Shown here piece by piece: positions 39,501 through 50,700 of a stretch of 64,000 bases of DNA (positions within the stretch are counted from its first letter, which is position 1; each line of letters begins with the position of its first letter). The DNA is taken from the NCBI RefSeq assembly GCF_036370855.1, contig NC_088106.1, positions 32,750,501-32,814,500 on the forward strand, read 5' to 3'. The notes beneath the pieces are model-generated. The model did not search any database and was not told where the DNA came from. It was given only the letters and a program-made list of their open reading frames with translations. Source of the stretch: Dromaius novaehollandiae. Taxonomy: Eukaryota; Chordata; Aves; Casuariiformes; Dromaiidae. Made by a program: the position numbers and the translations under genes.

Positions 39501-42172
39501 ATTTTCTTAAAAATAAGAGAAAAACACAGTAGATGTTTAGTAACTGAACAAGGTAATAAACCTATCAACTACAAAACATAACGGTTTTCTTACTGCTGTT
39601 TCGTTAAGCATTTCTTATTTCACTGTTGTTCTGTGGGAAAAAAAGTCTTGTAAAAGGGAAAAGCAGAGCAGGAAGAGCTAACAGGGAATAACAGAACAGA
39701 AACACACTGAGGATGGCTTGCCTTATTATTTGCATAATTTTTAATCTGGAGAAAGGGAAGAGGAAAGAACGAGTAGTTCTGTTCAGTGCCAAATGAAAAT
39801 GCTTCAGATCATGCCACTACAAGTAAAAGCACAAATCACTTCGAAAGTTATTAGAAAAAAGAACTGCACCACTAACATTAGTTGACACCTGCAACTCAAA
39901 TATAGACATATCTATGCATGCAGGTATTTCATAAGACTATATCCGTATTTACAAGTTTTAAGACTTCTACACCAGGCAAGGGTCAAGGGCGCACAGGCTA
40001 TATCAAGAAGCTGAATTTCTACTGGTGTGTATCCGTAGAAGGCGTCAGTGTTCCCACACAACTTGTAGAGAACCTCAAAACTGGATCTAGAACTGTTTCC
40101 AGTGGAACGGTAAGAATCACCCACTTTCAGGGCAGAGAGCATAACATGTTGATAGCCAAGTATCTAAAAGAAAACCTCTGTTTTCCATTCCTCAGAGTAG
40201 AAAATAAGCTGCAGACCTTGGAAACTCAGTTCAAAGATCTGAAGTCAAGCTTGGACAAACTGGCATGGAAGTTCGAACGTCAGGGTGAGATCTTGGAGAA
40301 TCAGATGAGCCAGGATGCAATGTGGACATCAATGATAGAAAACAGGTGAGCAGCAAGGGAAGGATCAACACACAGTCTTGTCTTGCTCCCTACACGCATA
40401 GATGACACTGATAAGACTACATGTGCCTTTTACGATGGGGTTACATTGCAGCCTAGGCATACTGATAATCTTTCCCACTTTGGATTGCTACGTACTACAG
40501 AAACGGACAATATGAGGAAAAGGAAGCCTCCTTCCATTCACATTAAGGACAGCTAAAGACAATTGCTTCTTTAAAGAAAAGTCTACTAAACATTAATACA
40601 ATTTAAAAACAGCTATGGCACTTCTAAGATTACCAGCAACATCAAGCCTTTTTGCGTAACACTGAAAAGAACAGAAAAACATTAATCTTATGATTCCTTT
40701 TTCTTACTAAGTAAGACCAAAATATTCATACTTCTAGCACCTAAGGTTAGACTTTGATAATACTTATATTTAGTCTTTCCATCATGTGACTAAAAGTTCT
40801 GAAATTATAGTGTTTGGAGCAGCTATTGCTTTCTAAGTACCTCTGAAGAAAGACTGATAAATCTAGGTGTCTTTGAGCAAGATCCTGTAGATATAACTAT
40901 TTCTCACTGAAATGTTTGATTATTTAGATAAGATTATACAATTGGGATCTAAATATGAATTCCAGGAGCTAACGACAGGCTCTAGCTCTAGATTTTTGAC
41001 ATAGTGGTCTAAATTATTACAGAAAGTAATCAAAATAATCTTGCATTCAAAAGTGAGTTCAAATTGCAGGCACCACAGAGAGGCATTGAATATCAACAAG
41101 CACAACAGAAACAGTTAATTGCTAAACTAACAGTAGATTTAAAGTAAAACAGGATGCAGCAGAAAAAAAATAATCAGGCTAACATTGGATTCTATATTCT
41201 TTACAGATGTTCTCAGTCTTCAGGAGGGAATTTTTTGTGAGTTTCAACCCTTTACCTCAGTGTCTCAACCCTTTACCTCAGTGTCTTTATTTGGGCCTAG
41301 GCTCTGCTATTGGCTTATGTTGTGGGCAACGTAAGTCATCCTGGCAGCTGTCAGAAACGAGTAACAAAGTACAGCTATTTGCATTATCCTATTCTTTTCC
41401 CTTCTGGGTGGCTATCAACTCAGTCAATCTGCAAAAGATGCAAAAAATGGTTAATTAAGAATAAATGAGGTGAACCCAGATGGACACACAGGGAGCAGAG
41501 AGCCCGCTCCCATCTGGTGTTATTGAAGGTCCCTCATGTCCCAAAATTTGGGACTCTCCTTTCCAGGGGCAATTGCTCAGTGGCCTTTTCAAAATACAGC
41601 TTATCCGGACACGGTGGCCAGAGAAGCGATGCTTCAGATGGCCAAAACCTACACTTGTAATTCAAATGTGAATGAACGGTTTTTAAGAGATAGAGCTTCT
41701 TTGCCTGAGAAAAGGTTTCTGTCTCTCCCTCCTTGGCAGACTGACATCGGTAGAGACCAACCTCCTGTTCAGCTACACGTGTGAAACCCTGGCCGCCCTG
41801 CGCTGCCTGGTGATCGCCGAGGTGCCCGACCTGGCAGAGGGCCTCCCCACCACAGCCACCATCCTGAGGCGCAAGGCCCGGCACCCGAGGATCCAAGGGG
41901 CATGGGAAGCGGCCCTGCAGGGCCTGGGGCTGCGCGAAGGGGATGTAAGGGCCCTCTGCGCCTTCTTCACCGCGCACGGCCACGAGGCCCAGTACTACGC
42001 AGCCGCCCGGAGACGGCTGTGCCCCGCCGACATGGCCGCCGCCGTGAGCAGGGCCGTGAAGGACGAGAGGCTCCGCGGGAGCCTGCTGCGGGCCGTCGAG
42101 GCGGTAGAGGAGAGCAGAGCACGGAGACGGGCGGACAGCCCGGCGCCCCGAGGGCGAGCCCAGCCGCTGTGA
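36595..42172 (+). CDS. SMCO1: SMCO1, single-pass membrane coiled-coil protein 1
   Basis: Coding exons 36595-36644, 40196-40345 and 41740-42172 (both introns phase 2) give 210 aa; human has about 214. Exon 1 encodes 17 residues, MTKDGVSLRSLNKTLNR, the same length as human MNNETTTLISLKEAMKR with L, S, L and R shared. Its donor is ACAG|GTCACT. An in-frame ATG two codons upstream (36589) is an alternative start. Exon 2 (residues 18-66) is a coiled coil, VENKLQTLETQFKDL, near human VDHKLQALETQFKEL. Exon 3 holds LTSVETNLLFSY, a moderately hydrophobic stretch (about 72-93), and the conserved LPTTATILRRKA and GLREGDVRALCAFF segments. The protein is predicted to be single-pass; here the membrane segment is weakly hydrophobic. 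Its molecular role is little known. Exon 3 is strikingly GC-rich because it lies in the RNF168 CpG island, whereas exons 1 and 2 are ordinary. Exon 1 is the least certain part. The 3.55 kb and 1.4 kb introns show only short tandem repeats. Confidence 0.88.
37386..37427. repeat. Two tandem copies of a 21-bp unit
   Basis: GACAGTGTCCCTAAGCAGCT plus A is followed directly by a copy differing at one base. Lies in SMCO1 intron 1. Confidence 0.85.
38806..38824. repeat. A8-G11 homopolymer junction
   Basis: Eight A followed by eleven G in SMCO1 intron 1. The G11 run could form part of a quadruplex and is a likely indel hot spot or assembly weak point. Confidence 0.85.
41244..41285. repeat. Perfect tandem duplication of 21 bp
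   Basis: Two adjacent identical copies of TCAACCCTTTACCTCAGTGT plus C, in SMCO1 intron 2. Perfect identity suggests a recent slippage or duplication event. Confidence 0.9.
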
Positions 42173-42270
42173 GGGCAGAGCCGCGCGCCGCCACCCCCCC
42201 GGGGCGTCCGCACGCGCCGCTGCCCCCGCCACCTCCGCAGCTGCCCACAAAGGGCTCCGCGGCAGCCGCG

Positions 42271-42282
42271 TGCGCATGCGCG
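42271..42282. promoter_or_regulatory. RNF168: NRF1 palindrome upstream of RNF168
   Basis: TGCGCATGCGCG, a perfect NRF1 consensus match, about 100 bp after the SMCO1 stop and about 530 bp before the RNF168 first-exon donor. Motif evidence only. Confidence 0.6.
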
Positions 42283-42457
42283 GGCGAGCCCCAGCGCAGG
42301 GCGGGGCAGCCCCGCGCTTCCCGCCGGGCCGCCCAGGGGCGTGGCCACCGCGGCAGGGCCGGCGCGCGCGGTCGCCCGGCGGAGCTCTGGGGAGCAGGCA
42401 GAGGGGGAGGGGTGTCGCGCCGCCCTGTCTCCGTTGTTGCGTGCAGAGACGCGCCGG

Positions 42458-42503
42458 CTGATTGGCTGCGCCGCTGGCGGGGGCGTGGCGGCCATTTGGC
42501 GGG
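42458..42503. promoter_or_regulatory. RNF168: CCAAT box (inverted) and E2F-like site of RNF168
   Basis: CTGATTGGCTG at 42458-42468 is an inverted NF-Y CCAAT box. TTTGGCGGG at 42495-42503 fits the E2F consensus TTTSGCGS. Their spacing suggests RNF168 transcription starts not far downstream, about 42530-42600. An E2F site would fit a replication-linked DNA-repair gene, but binding is inferred. Confidence 0.5.
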
Positions 42504-44765
42504 CCGCGCCGCGGGGATGGCGGCGGTCGTTACCACAGGCCTGGGGCCTACGTCCTGCCGCCTCTGCGGCTGGCGGGAGCGGGCCTGAGGCGGGCGCTGG
42601 GTCCCGAGCCCTAGGCTGTGGGGCTGGCCCCACCCCCGGTGCCGCGGAGAGAGGCGCCGGCAGCGCTGCGCCAGCCGCAGTTGCGGCGAGAGGCTCCTGC
42701 TGCCGCTCAGGCCCGGGCCGCAGAGCCGCAGCCTGGCGGCGTTTTTACTTCAGCTCTGCGTCTTCCTGCTGCACGAAACCTGAGGAGGAGGAGGAGGTGG
42801 CTGCGCAGGTAACGCCGTACAGGGCCGCGCAGCGCCCGCAGGGGCAGCGGCGCGGAGGGGCCGGGCGGGTGGCGCTGCCGCCGGGAAGGCGCTGACTGGG
42901 AAATGGCCCGTCGCCTTCGAGCGCGACACCGGCCGCGAGAGACGCGGTGGGGCGGCTTTAGCGCTTCGCCTTTCAAAGCCCTTACCTCGTTTCTGGAAAA
43001 GGTGTCTGCGGAGCCCTCTGTGCTGTCCTTGATTTCTTCCCTGTTTGCAAAAGAATGGCCGGCCTGGATCAGCTTGCTTGCGCAGCAGTTACCCCGGGAT
43101 TTATCTGCTCTTTTGCAATGTCGAATATAAAGTATTAGATGTGACTGTTTCTGTGACAGCTATGCTCGCGTTGGTTTTCGGCTGTGCTGCTGCAGTGGCT
43201 TGCTCCGCAAGCTGCCTGCATTAATTATATGTTCTTCCTCCATTTCTGCCCTCTTTATTCCACCACTCTGTTTCCCTTAGACTTTCACTTATAAAATTCC
43301 TCTCCTGTATGCCTATCTTCTGTTTTCTGCTATTCATTAAAATGCCTACCTTCTGTGGTGATTTTTATTGTATTATAAGATATTGCTATGTTAATACTGT
43401 ATTTGCCATACTATACTAACCATTCTATTTTGGGATTCTGACCCTGTTCTGTTCCCAGTTTGCATTCATAATCTATGTATGAAGTCTTGAGTTACCTGTT
43501 TTCTTTGGTTTACGTAGACTTAGAGGTAAAGCTGCGTCCTTCTATGTGCTGGGCCCTGGAAATATTGATATATGGGATCCCCTCTTCATGTAACCCTCTC
43601 TGCACCTTCATTTTTCTTCTCTCACTCTTGCACATTCACGTCTAGCCTGCCTAGGGACTTTTTTTCTGTGTGTATATATACAAATTGAAATTGCTTAGTC
43701 CAGGAACGATTAGGCCCTTTTGCTAAACCACCTGTAAAACTGGGTGTTTCAATGTTGTCTAACATCTTTTCTCAAAATGATTTGTTTCATTAACAAAGGA
43801 GTAGCAGAACCAATAAAATTGACTTTGTGTGATTTGTCTCAGTGCTGAGTTCCTATGTGGATTATCTAGGCAACAGTGAACTAAAGTTACAGCCTTTCTC
43901 TCAGAACAGCCAGTTATTTTTATGGCATTTTTAAGAACTTCACGGTTGCTGTAACTTAAAATAAGTGTTGTCCTTTTTGCTATATTGGGGTCTGTCTTTG
44001 TATTTTGCGTTTCACGGTATTTCTGGGCCAAATGAAAAATCCTGTGAGGAGAGTTGGTGATAGAGAAGTTAGAGGATCCTTACCACTTTGAGTCATACAA
44101 GTCATAGTGGAAGAGCCTCAAGTATTGAATGTATTGGCTAGTTCTTTGCTTATGTTAGCAAGATCAAAAAATATTTTGATTCTTTAGTTCCCATTTAATT
44201 AAGGAAATGAATGAGGAAGGACCTTCTTTCTGAAGAAGACCCTCTGTTGATCCGTAGGGCAATGTTGTATTTCACCTTCAGAAAATGATGAAATTAAGTC
44301 TGTATTAGAAGTGGCTTTTGAAGGACATGCATTTACTGAATAATCGACTAAATGGAAGGCTTAAGTCAGTAACTGTGAGAACATTTGCCAAACATGAACA
44401 TAGGTTATAACTACTAGAAAACAAATGTTGGAAGAATCTATGCCTTCCGCCTCTCTTCTCTTTACCTTGTTGCTATCCATTGGAAATACCTCCTACAATT
44501 CACAGGAAACCACTGTAGAAAACAGTGATGTAGTTTGTCAGTGAATTCTGGAAGGACTTCTGGACTTGCAGTGGAAAACATAATTTCTGGAATTGTAAAC
44601 AAAAATAACCATTCAAGCAGACTTCTCACATATAGCTACCCTATAAAAACATCACTATAAAACAGAGCATTTCCTGTTATATTCATTACAGGAAGTAAAA
44701 TATACATTCTTTTTATTTTCAGGTACTGACGTTGTATTAGCCTTGTTCCTCTACTTTGAGTCAAC

Positions 44766-47700
44766 ATGGCGAAGAAATCGGAGGCTCCACTTTCCTTAGC
44801 TGACTGTCTATGCCAAATTTGCATGGAGATCTTTGTGGAGCCTGTGACGCTGCCATGCAATCATACCCTTTGTAATTCTTGTTTCCAACTGACAGTTGAA
44901 AAGGCCAGTCTTTGTTGCCCTTTCTGTCGTCGTCGAGTCTCTTCTTGGGCAAGATATAATGCCCGCAGAAATACTTTAATCAACTGGGAACTCTGGGAAA
45001 GGATTCAGAAGAATTACCCAAAGGAGTGTGAGCGCAGAATTAATGGACAGGATTTGGAAGATGAAAGTAAGTAAAATGTCACTTGTTCCAGGATGTCTAT
45101 GTGTTACCAAAGTGATTAGTATTAGTGGACTTTGGATGTTGTGAAATAAGAAACTATGCTTAGACAATTGTGTTATTGCTAGAAAATGCTAGAAAGTGTC
45201 AGAGCTCTTGTTTAAAAGGGGCTTACAAGGCAGAGAAATGACTGTGCCTTTTTCTTTTCTATTATAGAGAGGGTAAGTTACTGTCTGATCTTTTCTTAAG
45301 TGGATGTTTGTTGTTTTTTTTATACAAACCACTGGTATATGGCTCACTGTCCTTGTAAAGACTGTAGTTCATTACTAATACAACTTCAGCTGTAAAACCT
45401 GTGTAAATGAAGTTCCAGAGTATTACTTATTTATTTTTCATCACTAACATGTAAGAGAAGTGATGAAAAATGTTTCAAGTCTTAGATACTTCAGTTTATT
45501 AGCTGATTAGAAATTCCAGGGCTTCAGTCTATCTGGGAGTCTCTAAAGATGCCTAAAATTGAGATGTGAGACAATAGGAAGGAAATCTGATCAACAGCTT
45601 GCAGGAGGATTTTATTTTTCTTTAGTCTTTTGTAGACTGTTTTTAAATTTAACATCTTTTGACAATTAATATTGCGGAGAGGCTAATTTTGGTGAGGCAA
45701 CACTTTCTTTCCCCACATCTCTCCTTATTCTAATATGCTCAACAGCAGCACTAACAATGATTGCTTAACACAAATCAGGGAGCAACAGATGTGGTAACCT
45801 TGGAATTTCTCCAGTAAAGTATGAACAAAATGCATGCCCAGATTGTTCTTGGTGGTCTTCAGGTCTGTTGCATTAGAATGACTTAGGACTGAAAATCCTG
45901 ATTGTTTCAAAGGGCTAATTTGTCCTTTCAGTGGATTGTAGCATTCTACCTAGGTATGTGTAACACAGTCAGAATATCCTTGGAAGAAAACAAAAGATTA
46001 AAAAAAAAAGTGTGAGTGGTTTTGTTTTGTCCTCCTTGACTTTATGATGCATTGATCTACTTGCAGTGTTACAAAGTCTTTTTAATTGCAGAAAGTGAAG
46101 GACATACTTGCTTTATACAGGGCTTGGAAAATACTGGCTATTCTTGTTACTTAGAACCCACAGGCTTTTTTTTTTTTTTTTTTACGTAAACTTGATTTAA
46201 ATCAAATTATTCATGTAACAGCAAGGAAATTTTTTTTTGGTTAAAATTTTTTGTTGTTGAATGTCATGATCTTGCTTTCTTCCTTTCTGTTTTTTTGTTT
46301 TCCTTTTCTTCCTCTCCGAATTAGTCTGTGTGTCCCAGCCACAACATCAGCTGAGCAAGCCTGGGGAACTGAGACAGGAATATGAAGCAGAGATTAGCAA
46401 GGTAAGTCTAAAGAATGTTTTTTGAAAGTATAAGTGTTTTGTATCTAGTTATTTTAATCTGAGAAGTGCAGGATGACTTCATTAGCTGTTCAGTATTTTT
46501 TTTTTTCCTCATTTTCTGTAGCTGATACAATGGTGTCATATATTTTCTAGTGGCTGTGGCAGCTGAAAAAAGCTCTTTTCCTGGTGGTTCATTTGTCTCC
46601 CATTAAATCCTTTAGGGAAGCTATATATGCTGTAGTATGATGAAATGGATCGAGGAACTAGATCGCTCCCCTGCTTCACTGTCTAGTCCCCACAAACAGT
46701 TGTAATGATATTTAGAGATACTTAAATGGAAAGATATGTAGAAGGGCATTGTTGCTGCAAGAACACAGTGGTGATTCCCTAAACATGAATTAAATTTTAT
46801 CCTTTACTGAAGAGACTCTAAGGAGGATATATAGTCACAGTATACAAAATCCTCACTAGAGAAAAGAACTTGATATCACAATGATCTTTAATCAAGCACA
46901 CAGAGACATTAAACTTAACGGCCAGAAACAAGCCTGTCATGGACGGGGGTTCCATGTCCACTTATGAATACTGTGCTCTGCTATTGGTATGTTATTTGTG
47001 ACATGTGAATACTATTTTGGAAGGAAAGAAGAAAGAAAGGGCAGGGAGAGTGCATGTTTTTAAGTGGAGCATACAGTTGTTAACCGTAGAAGACGACAGT
47101 TATTCTGCAGTTCAGACACAGTTGACATAAGCTGGAAGAAGCAGACCTTGCTATTTATTTAGCTATTTGTACTGGCACAGAGGACTGTGTTTTCTGACAG
47201 TAGTTTCAGCTTGTGCCAACTTAGTGTTCATCAAATTGCAGCCTCCCTGTCCATGACTTTAAGTCGAGGTTGAAGGATGAACTTTTTAAGGCCTCTTGCT
47301 CTTCATCCACAGGCTTTGGGACTCAAAACTCTTATCTGCTAACTTTTTCACTCAAGCATGTTATGCAGGAAGTGAGGTCAGATAACTGGAACGATTTCAT
47401 TTCAACTGAGCCTTTATTCTTTTGTTCTAAAAAAAGTACAAATGGCTATACTGGGTCAGACCACAGCCTCTATAGTTCAGTGCCTTTTCTCTAACAGTAG
47501 CCAAAAATGGTTGTCCAGAGAAGACTATAAGAATCTGTTTGTTTACTCACAGATCCTTCTTCATCCAATTCAGACATGGTGCTAGTAAGAATTTCGGTTG
47601 GAAAGAGCATCAGAATGCGCCTTTTCCCTAAAAGCGATAATGTTTGTTGTTACAAGAGCAAGGGGAATATGTGAAGTAGATGATCGTTGGATTCTCTTTT

Positions 47701-50700
47701 ATGATAGTTATGGGATGAGATAGACTGTGAACAACAGCATCAGTGGATAATGGAGAGGGTGCTGGAAAAGCGGTGAAATATGAGGGGTATGAGGTGCTGT
47801 TAATAAGATTTAGATATAGACATTATACGCATATAATTTTAAGCAAAGTCAAGCATAATAAAGCTTGTGAAGTGTTGCAACTGTTGATGCTCTTCTCTAG
47901 AGAAAGCTTCCAGATTCACTATCCAGTTCAAGAAAGTTTTATTCATTCTTTGAGTACTTCTCTGTCTGTTTTGGAGTAACTTAAGTGATTTCTCGAGTGG
48001 ATATCGGAAGGAAGGCAGGCAGGTTCTCGCCCTGCTGCTTTGGATTTTGCATGTTCCAAGAGAATATAAGTGCACAGAAGAGATCTGTACCATCTTCCAG
48101 ACTTCTGCGTTAACATTTGAAATTATGAATACATAAACAGGTTGAGCAACTGCTGCAGTCTAACTCTCTTCCAGCCTTAAAGAATCTTAATTTGAGTTTC
48201 TGTGTAGATCCATGTATTTGCAGGTCTCTAATTGTTGTTAGTAACATTCATTTACTCACCTTTTGAAGATGCATTTCATCTTGCTTATTAGCAAAGTTAA
48301 TAGTGTAGTCTCACAAAAAAAGAAAAGAGTAGGTAACTTATCAAATTGAAGAATGAAATTGATACTATGCAGAGGGTCTTGCATCTTTGGAGTGTTCTGT
48401 AATTAAATACTAAATTGTTGAAGTGTACAGAGTGTCTTTGTGAATAGTGGATCGTTCACATTTAATAAGGGTCACGTAGGAGGTTCTGCTCTGAAGTGTG
48501 GTCCTACAGTAGTAACTAGTGCCTTTTTAAAAAAAAAAATCAGGTGGAGGCAGAAAGGCGAGCACATGAACAAGAGGAGAACAAAGCAAGTGAGGAATAC
48601 ATTCAAAGGCTACTAGCAGAAGAAGAGGAGGAACAGAGATTAGCAGATGAAAGGAGGAAGGAATTGGAGAAACAGCTAAAGCAAGATGAAGAGCTGGCAT
48701 GGCAACTGAGTAACAGTCTGGTAAGTTAGGATTAAGGATAACATTAGAAAATGTTCATTTAGTGCAAGCAGCTTAGATTTTTCAGAGCAAAAGTCAAAAT
48801 TCTGAGTAATTTTAAACTTTTTTGAATTGTAGTTAGAAGCCGTTGTCAGCCCTCAGTACTCTAAAATCCTTGATTGACCACTAGTTTTTGAAGAACCAGT
48901 TAGAGGGGGGACTATCCTAAACATTTCAACATGTTTAATATGTACCTGAAATGCCTGCTAAAAACTTTCAGGGTGAAAATTTTTTCAACATTGTTTTTCT
49001 CCTTTTCCCCTTAATTTTAAAAATACTTATTTGGAAAAATATCAATGTCTGTAACCTGTACCAAGAAAAGGAAAATGCAATTACATTTGAGAAGGTTTAA
49101 CTTGCAGTATTTTTTTGCTCCCTGATAGTATTTTCTTATTCTATCCATGACTTCCAGTTTTGTGAATTCCTTGGACAACAGTAACCAGTCTGTGACAGAA
49201 CTTTTCCAGTTTGTGTTTAGCTTTCTTTTATATAAAGCTATTTTTCCTTTTGAAGAATGAAGACGCCAGAGGAAGTGGGTTCAGCAGTCCTTCACTGGCA
49301 GGCAGTTTCTCATCTGAAACATCTCCAGTTAATTTGTGCAAGATCAAGAACAAATCAAGCAGCTCTGGAGACATTCAGAAGTAAGTGATCCAAGTTTCTG
49401 TTCTATAATTATTGGTCTGTTTCTTGGTATACTGCATCTCTGCTCCATTTGCTTCCTTGGAATCTTGCAGTCCTACTTCCCTGGATATTCTGGGACAAAT
49501 GTACGCTGTTGAATGTTAAAACATTTCCTCGTAGGATAATATGTAGGACAAGGGAAACACTTGCCTTGCTCCTGCTATTTTTGTATATCAGAGTGAACCT
49601 GAAGATCCTGCTTGAAAGGAACTCGCACTTCAAGAAAAATAAATTTTAATAGGTATACTTTTCTTTTCTTTTCTTTTAAGGTATCTGTCTTCAAAGTGTC
49701 ATCCTATGTTGGGATCAGCATCACGCGCTAGAACAACAGAAAGAGGCAGGACTGACCCTTGCTCTGTGGTAACTAGAACCATTTTTTATAAATTTCAGCA
49801 TTAGTAATTACAGATTTTTTTTCCTGCCTTCCTTACAGTAATGCACATCATCACTGGGCAGTAACTTTCCCTTTTTGAACTACCTTCAGTATTCATGGTT
49901 CCCAAAAATGGAAAGGGAAGAAACCATGCTTGACAGTCAGCAGCCACACACCTACAGGTTATTTAGATAGTTACCTTGTATAACTAAGCAGAGGTTCCAG
50001 TTAACTAAACCTTACAGTTGAGAAGAACTTTGAAGTTTAAGTCTGTATCTTGTGCAGTATTTGTCTGCCCCGGATGTCTGGGTTTTCTCAATTCATGGGT
50101 TATCACAGGTTCACAGACAATTTTACTTCGAGTTTTTCCTCTAGTTCTGCAGCTTTTTGATGGTTTCAGTAACACTTACCCCTCTGGTTTTGGAAGGGCA
50201 TAGTTACTATTTACATAAACTTCTTCAGCAAGCTCTGGCCTGCAACTGATGGCTTATAAAACTCAAATGATTCTAGAGCTCATTGGAGGAGGTTGAACTG
50301 TGACTTATTCACCATTATCCACCTGTCTGTATATGCCTTCGTCTCTTCTGTTAGGTTCTTGAAGAAAATGAGCATGCTAATACCTGCAATAGTTGATTTG
50401 AGTCACTGATAAGAGAGGAGAATGCTGCAGTTGCTTTTTTCAGTTCTTTAGCTAGACTTTTCTGTAAATTGTTTTAAATATTTATTTAATAGCTGTGGTT
50501 TTTTAAGGAAGATAATCCAAGTGAATATCCCAGAGTAGTCAGTCATGAGCAGTGCACTTAGAAGAAATGAAATTTGCATTTTATTCGTATGCACTGGTTT
50601 TTGATAAATTCATTTTATTGGGGTGTCTCTTTTCTTCAGGAAAGCAATAGCAATGAAAGCAGCAATTCTGTGTGGCAAGACGATCAAGAGGAAATGCCAA

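Larger units (their letters stand above)
41790..43000. promoter_or_regulatory. RNF168: CpG-island promoter of RNF168
   Basis: GC- and CpG-dense block beginning inside the last SMCO1 exon and ending in RNF168 intron 1. The untranslated RNF168 first exon ends at 42808 (GCGCAG|GTAACG). The 5' part is therefore both SMCO1 coding sequence or 3'UTR and RNF168 upstream control DNA. No AATAAA is visible between the SMCO1 stop and this donor. Confidence 0.75.

Noticed and set aside
39918-40349. 143-codon frame as a possible longer SMCO1 start exon
   Set aside because: Its first 93 codons resemble nothing, and a clean acceptor (TTCCTCAG at 40195) opens the homologous part. The true start exon fits better at 36595.
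41534-42277. 247-codon minus-strand frame opposite SMCO1
   Set aside because: Antisense shadow of a GC-rich coding exon and CpG island; stops are rare there by composition.
42341-42895. 184-codon plus-strand frame near the RNF168 promoter
   Set aside because: Lies in CpG-island DNA, runs across a good splice donor (42809) and has low-complexity Arg/Ala/Gly composition.
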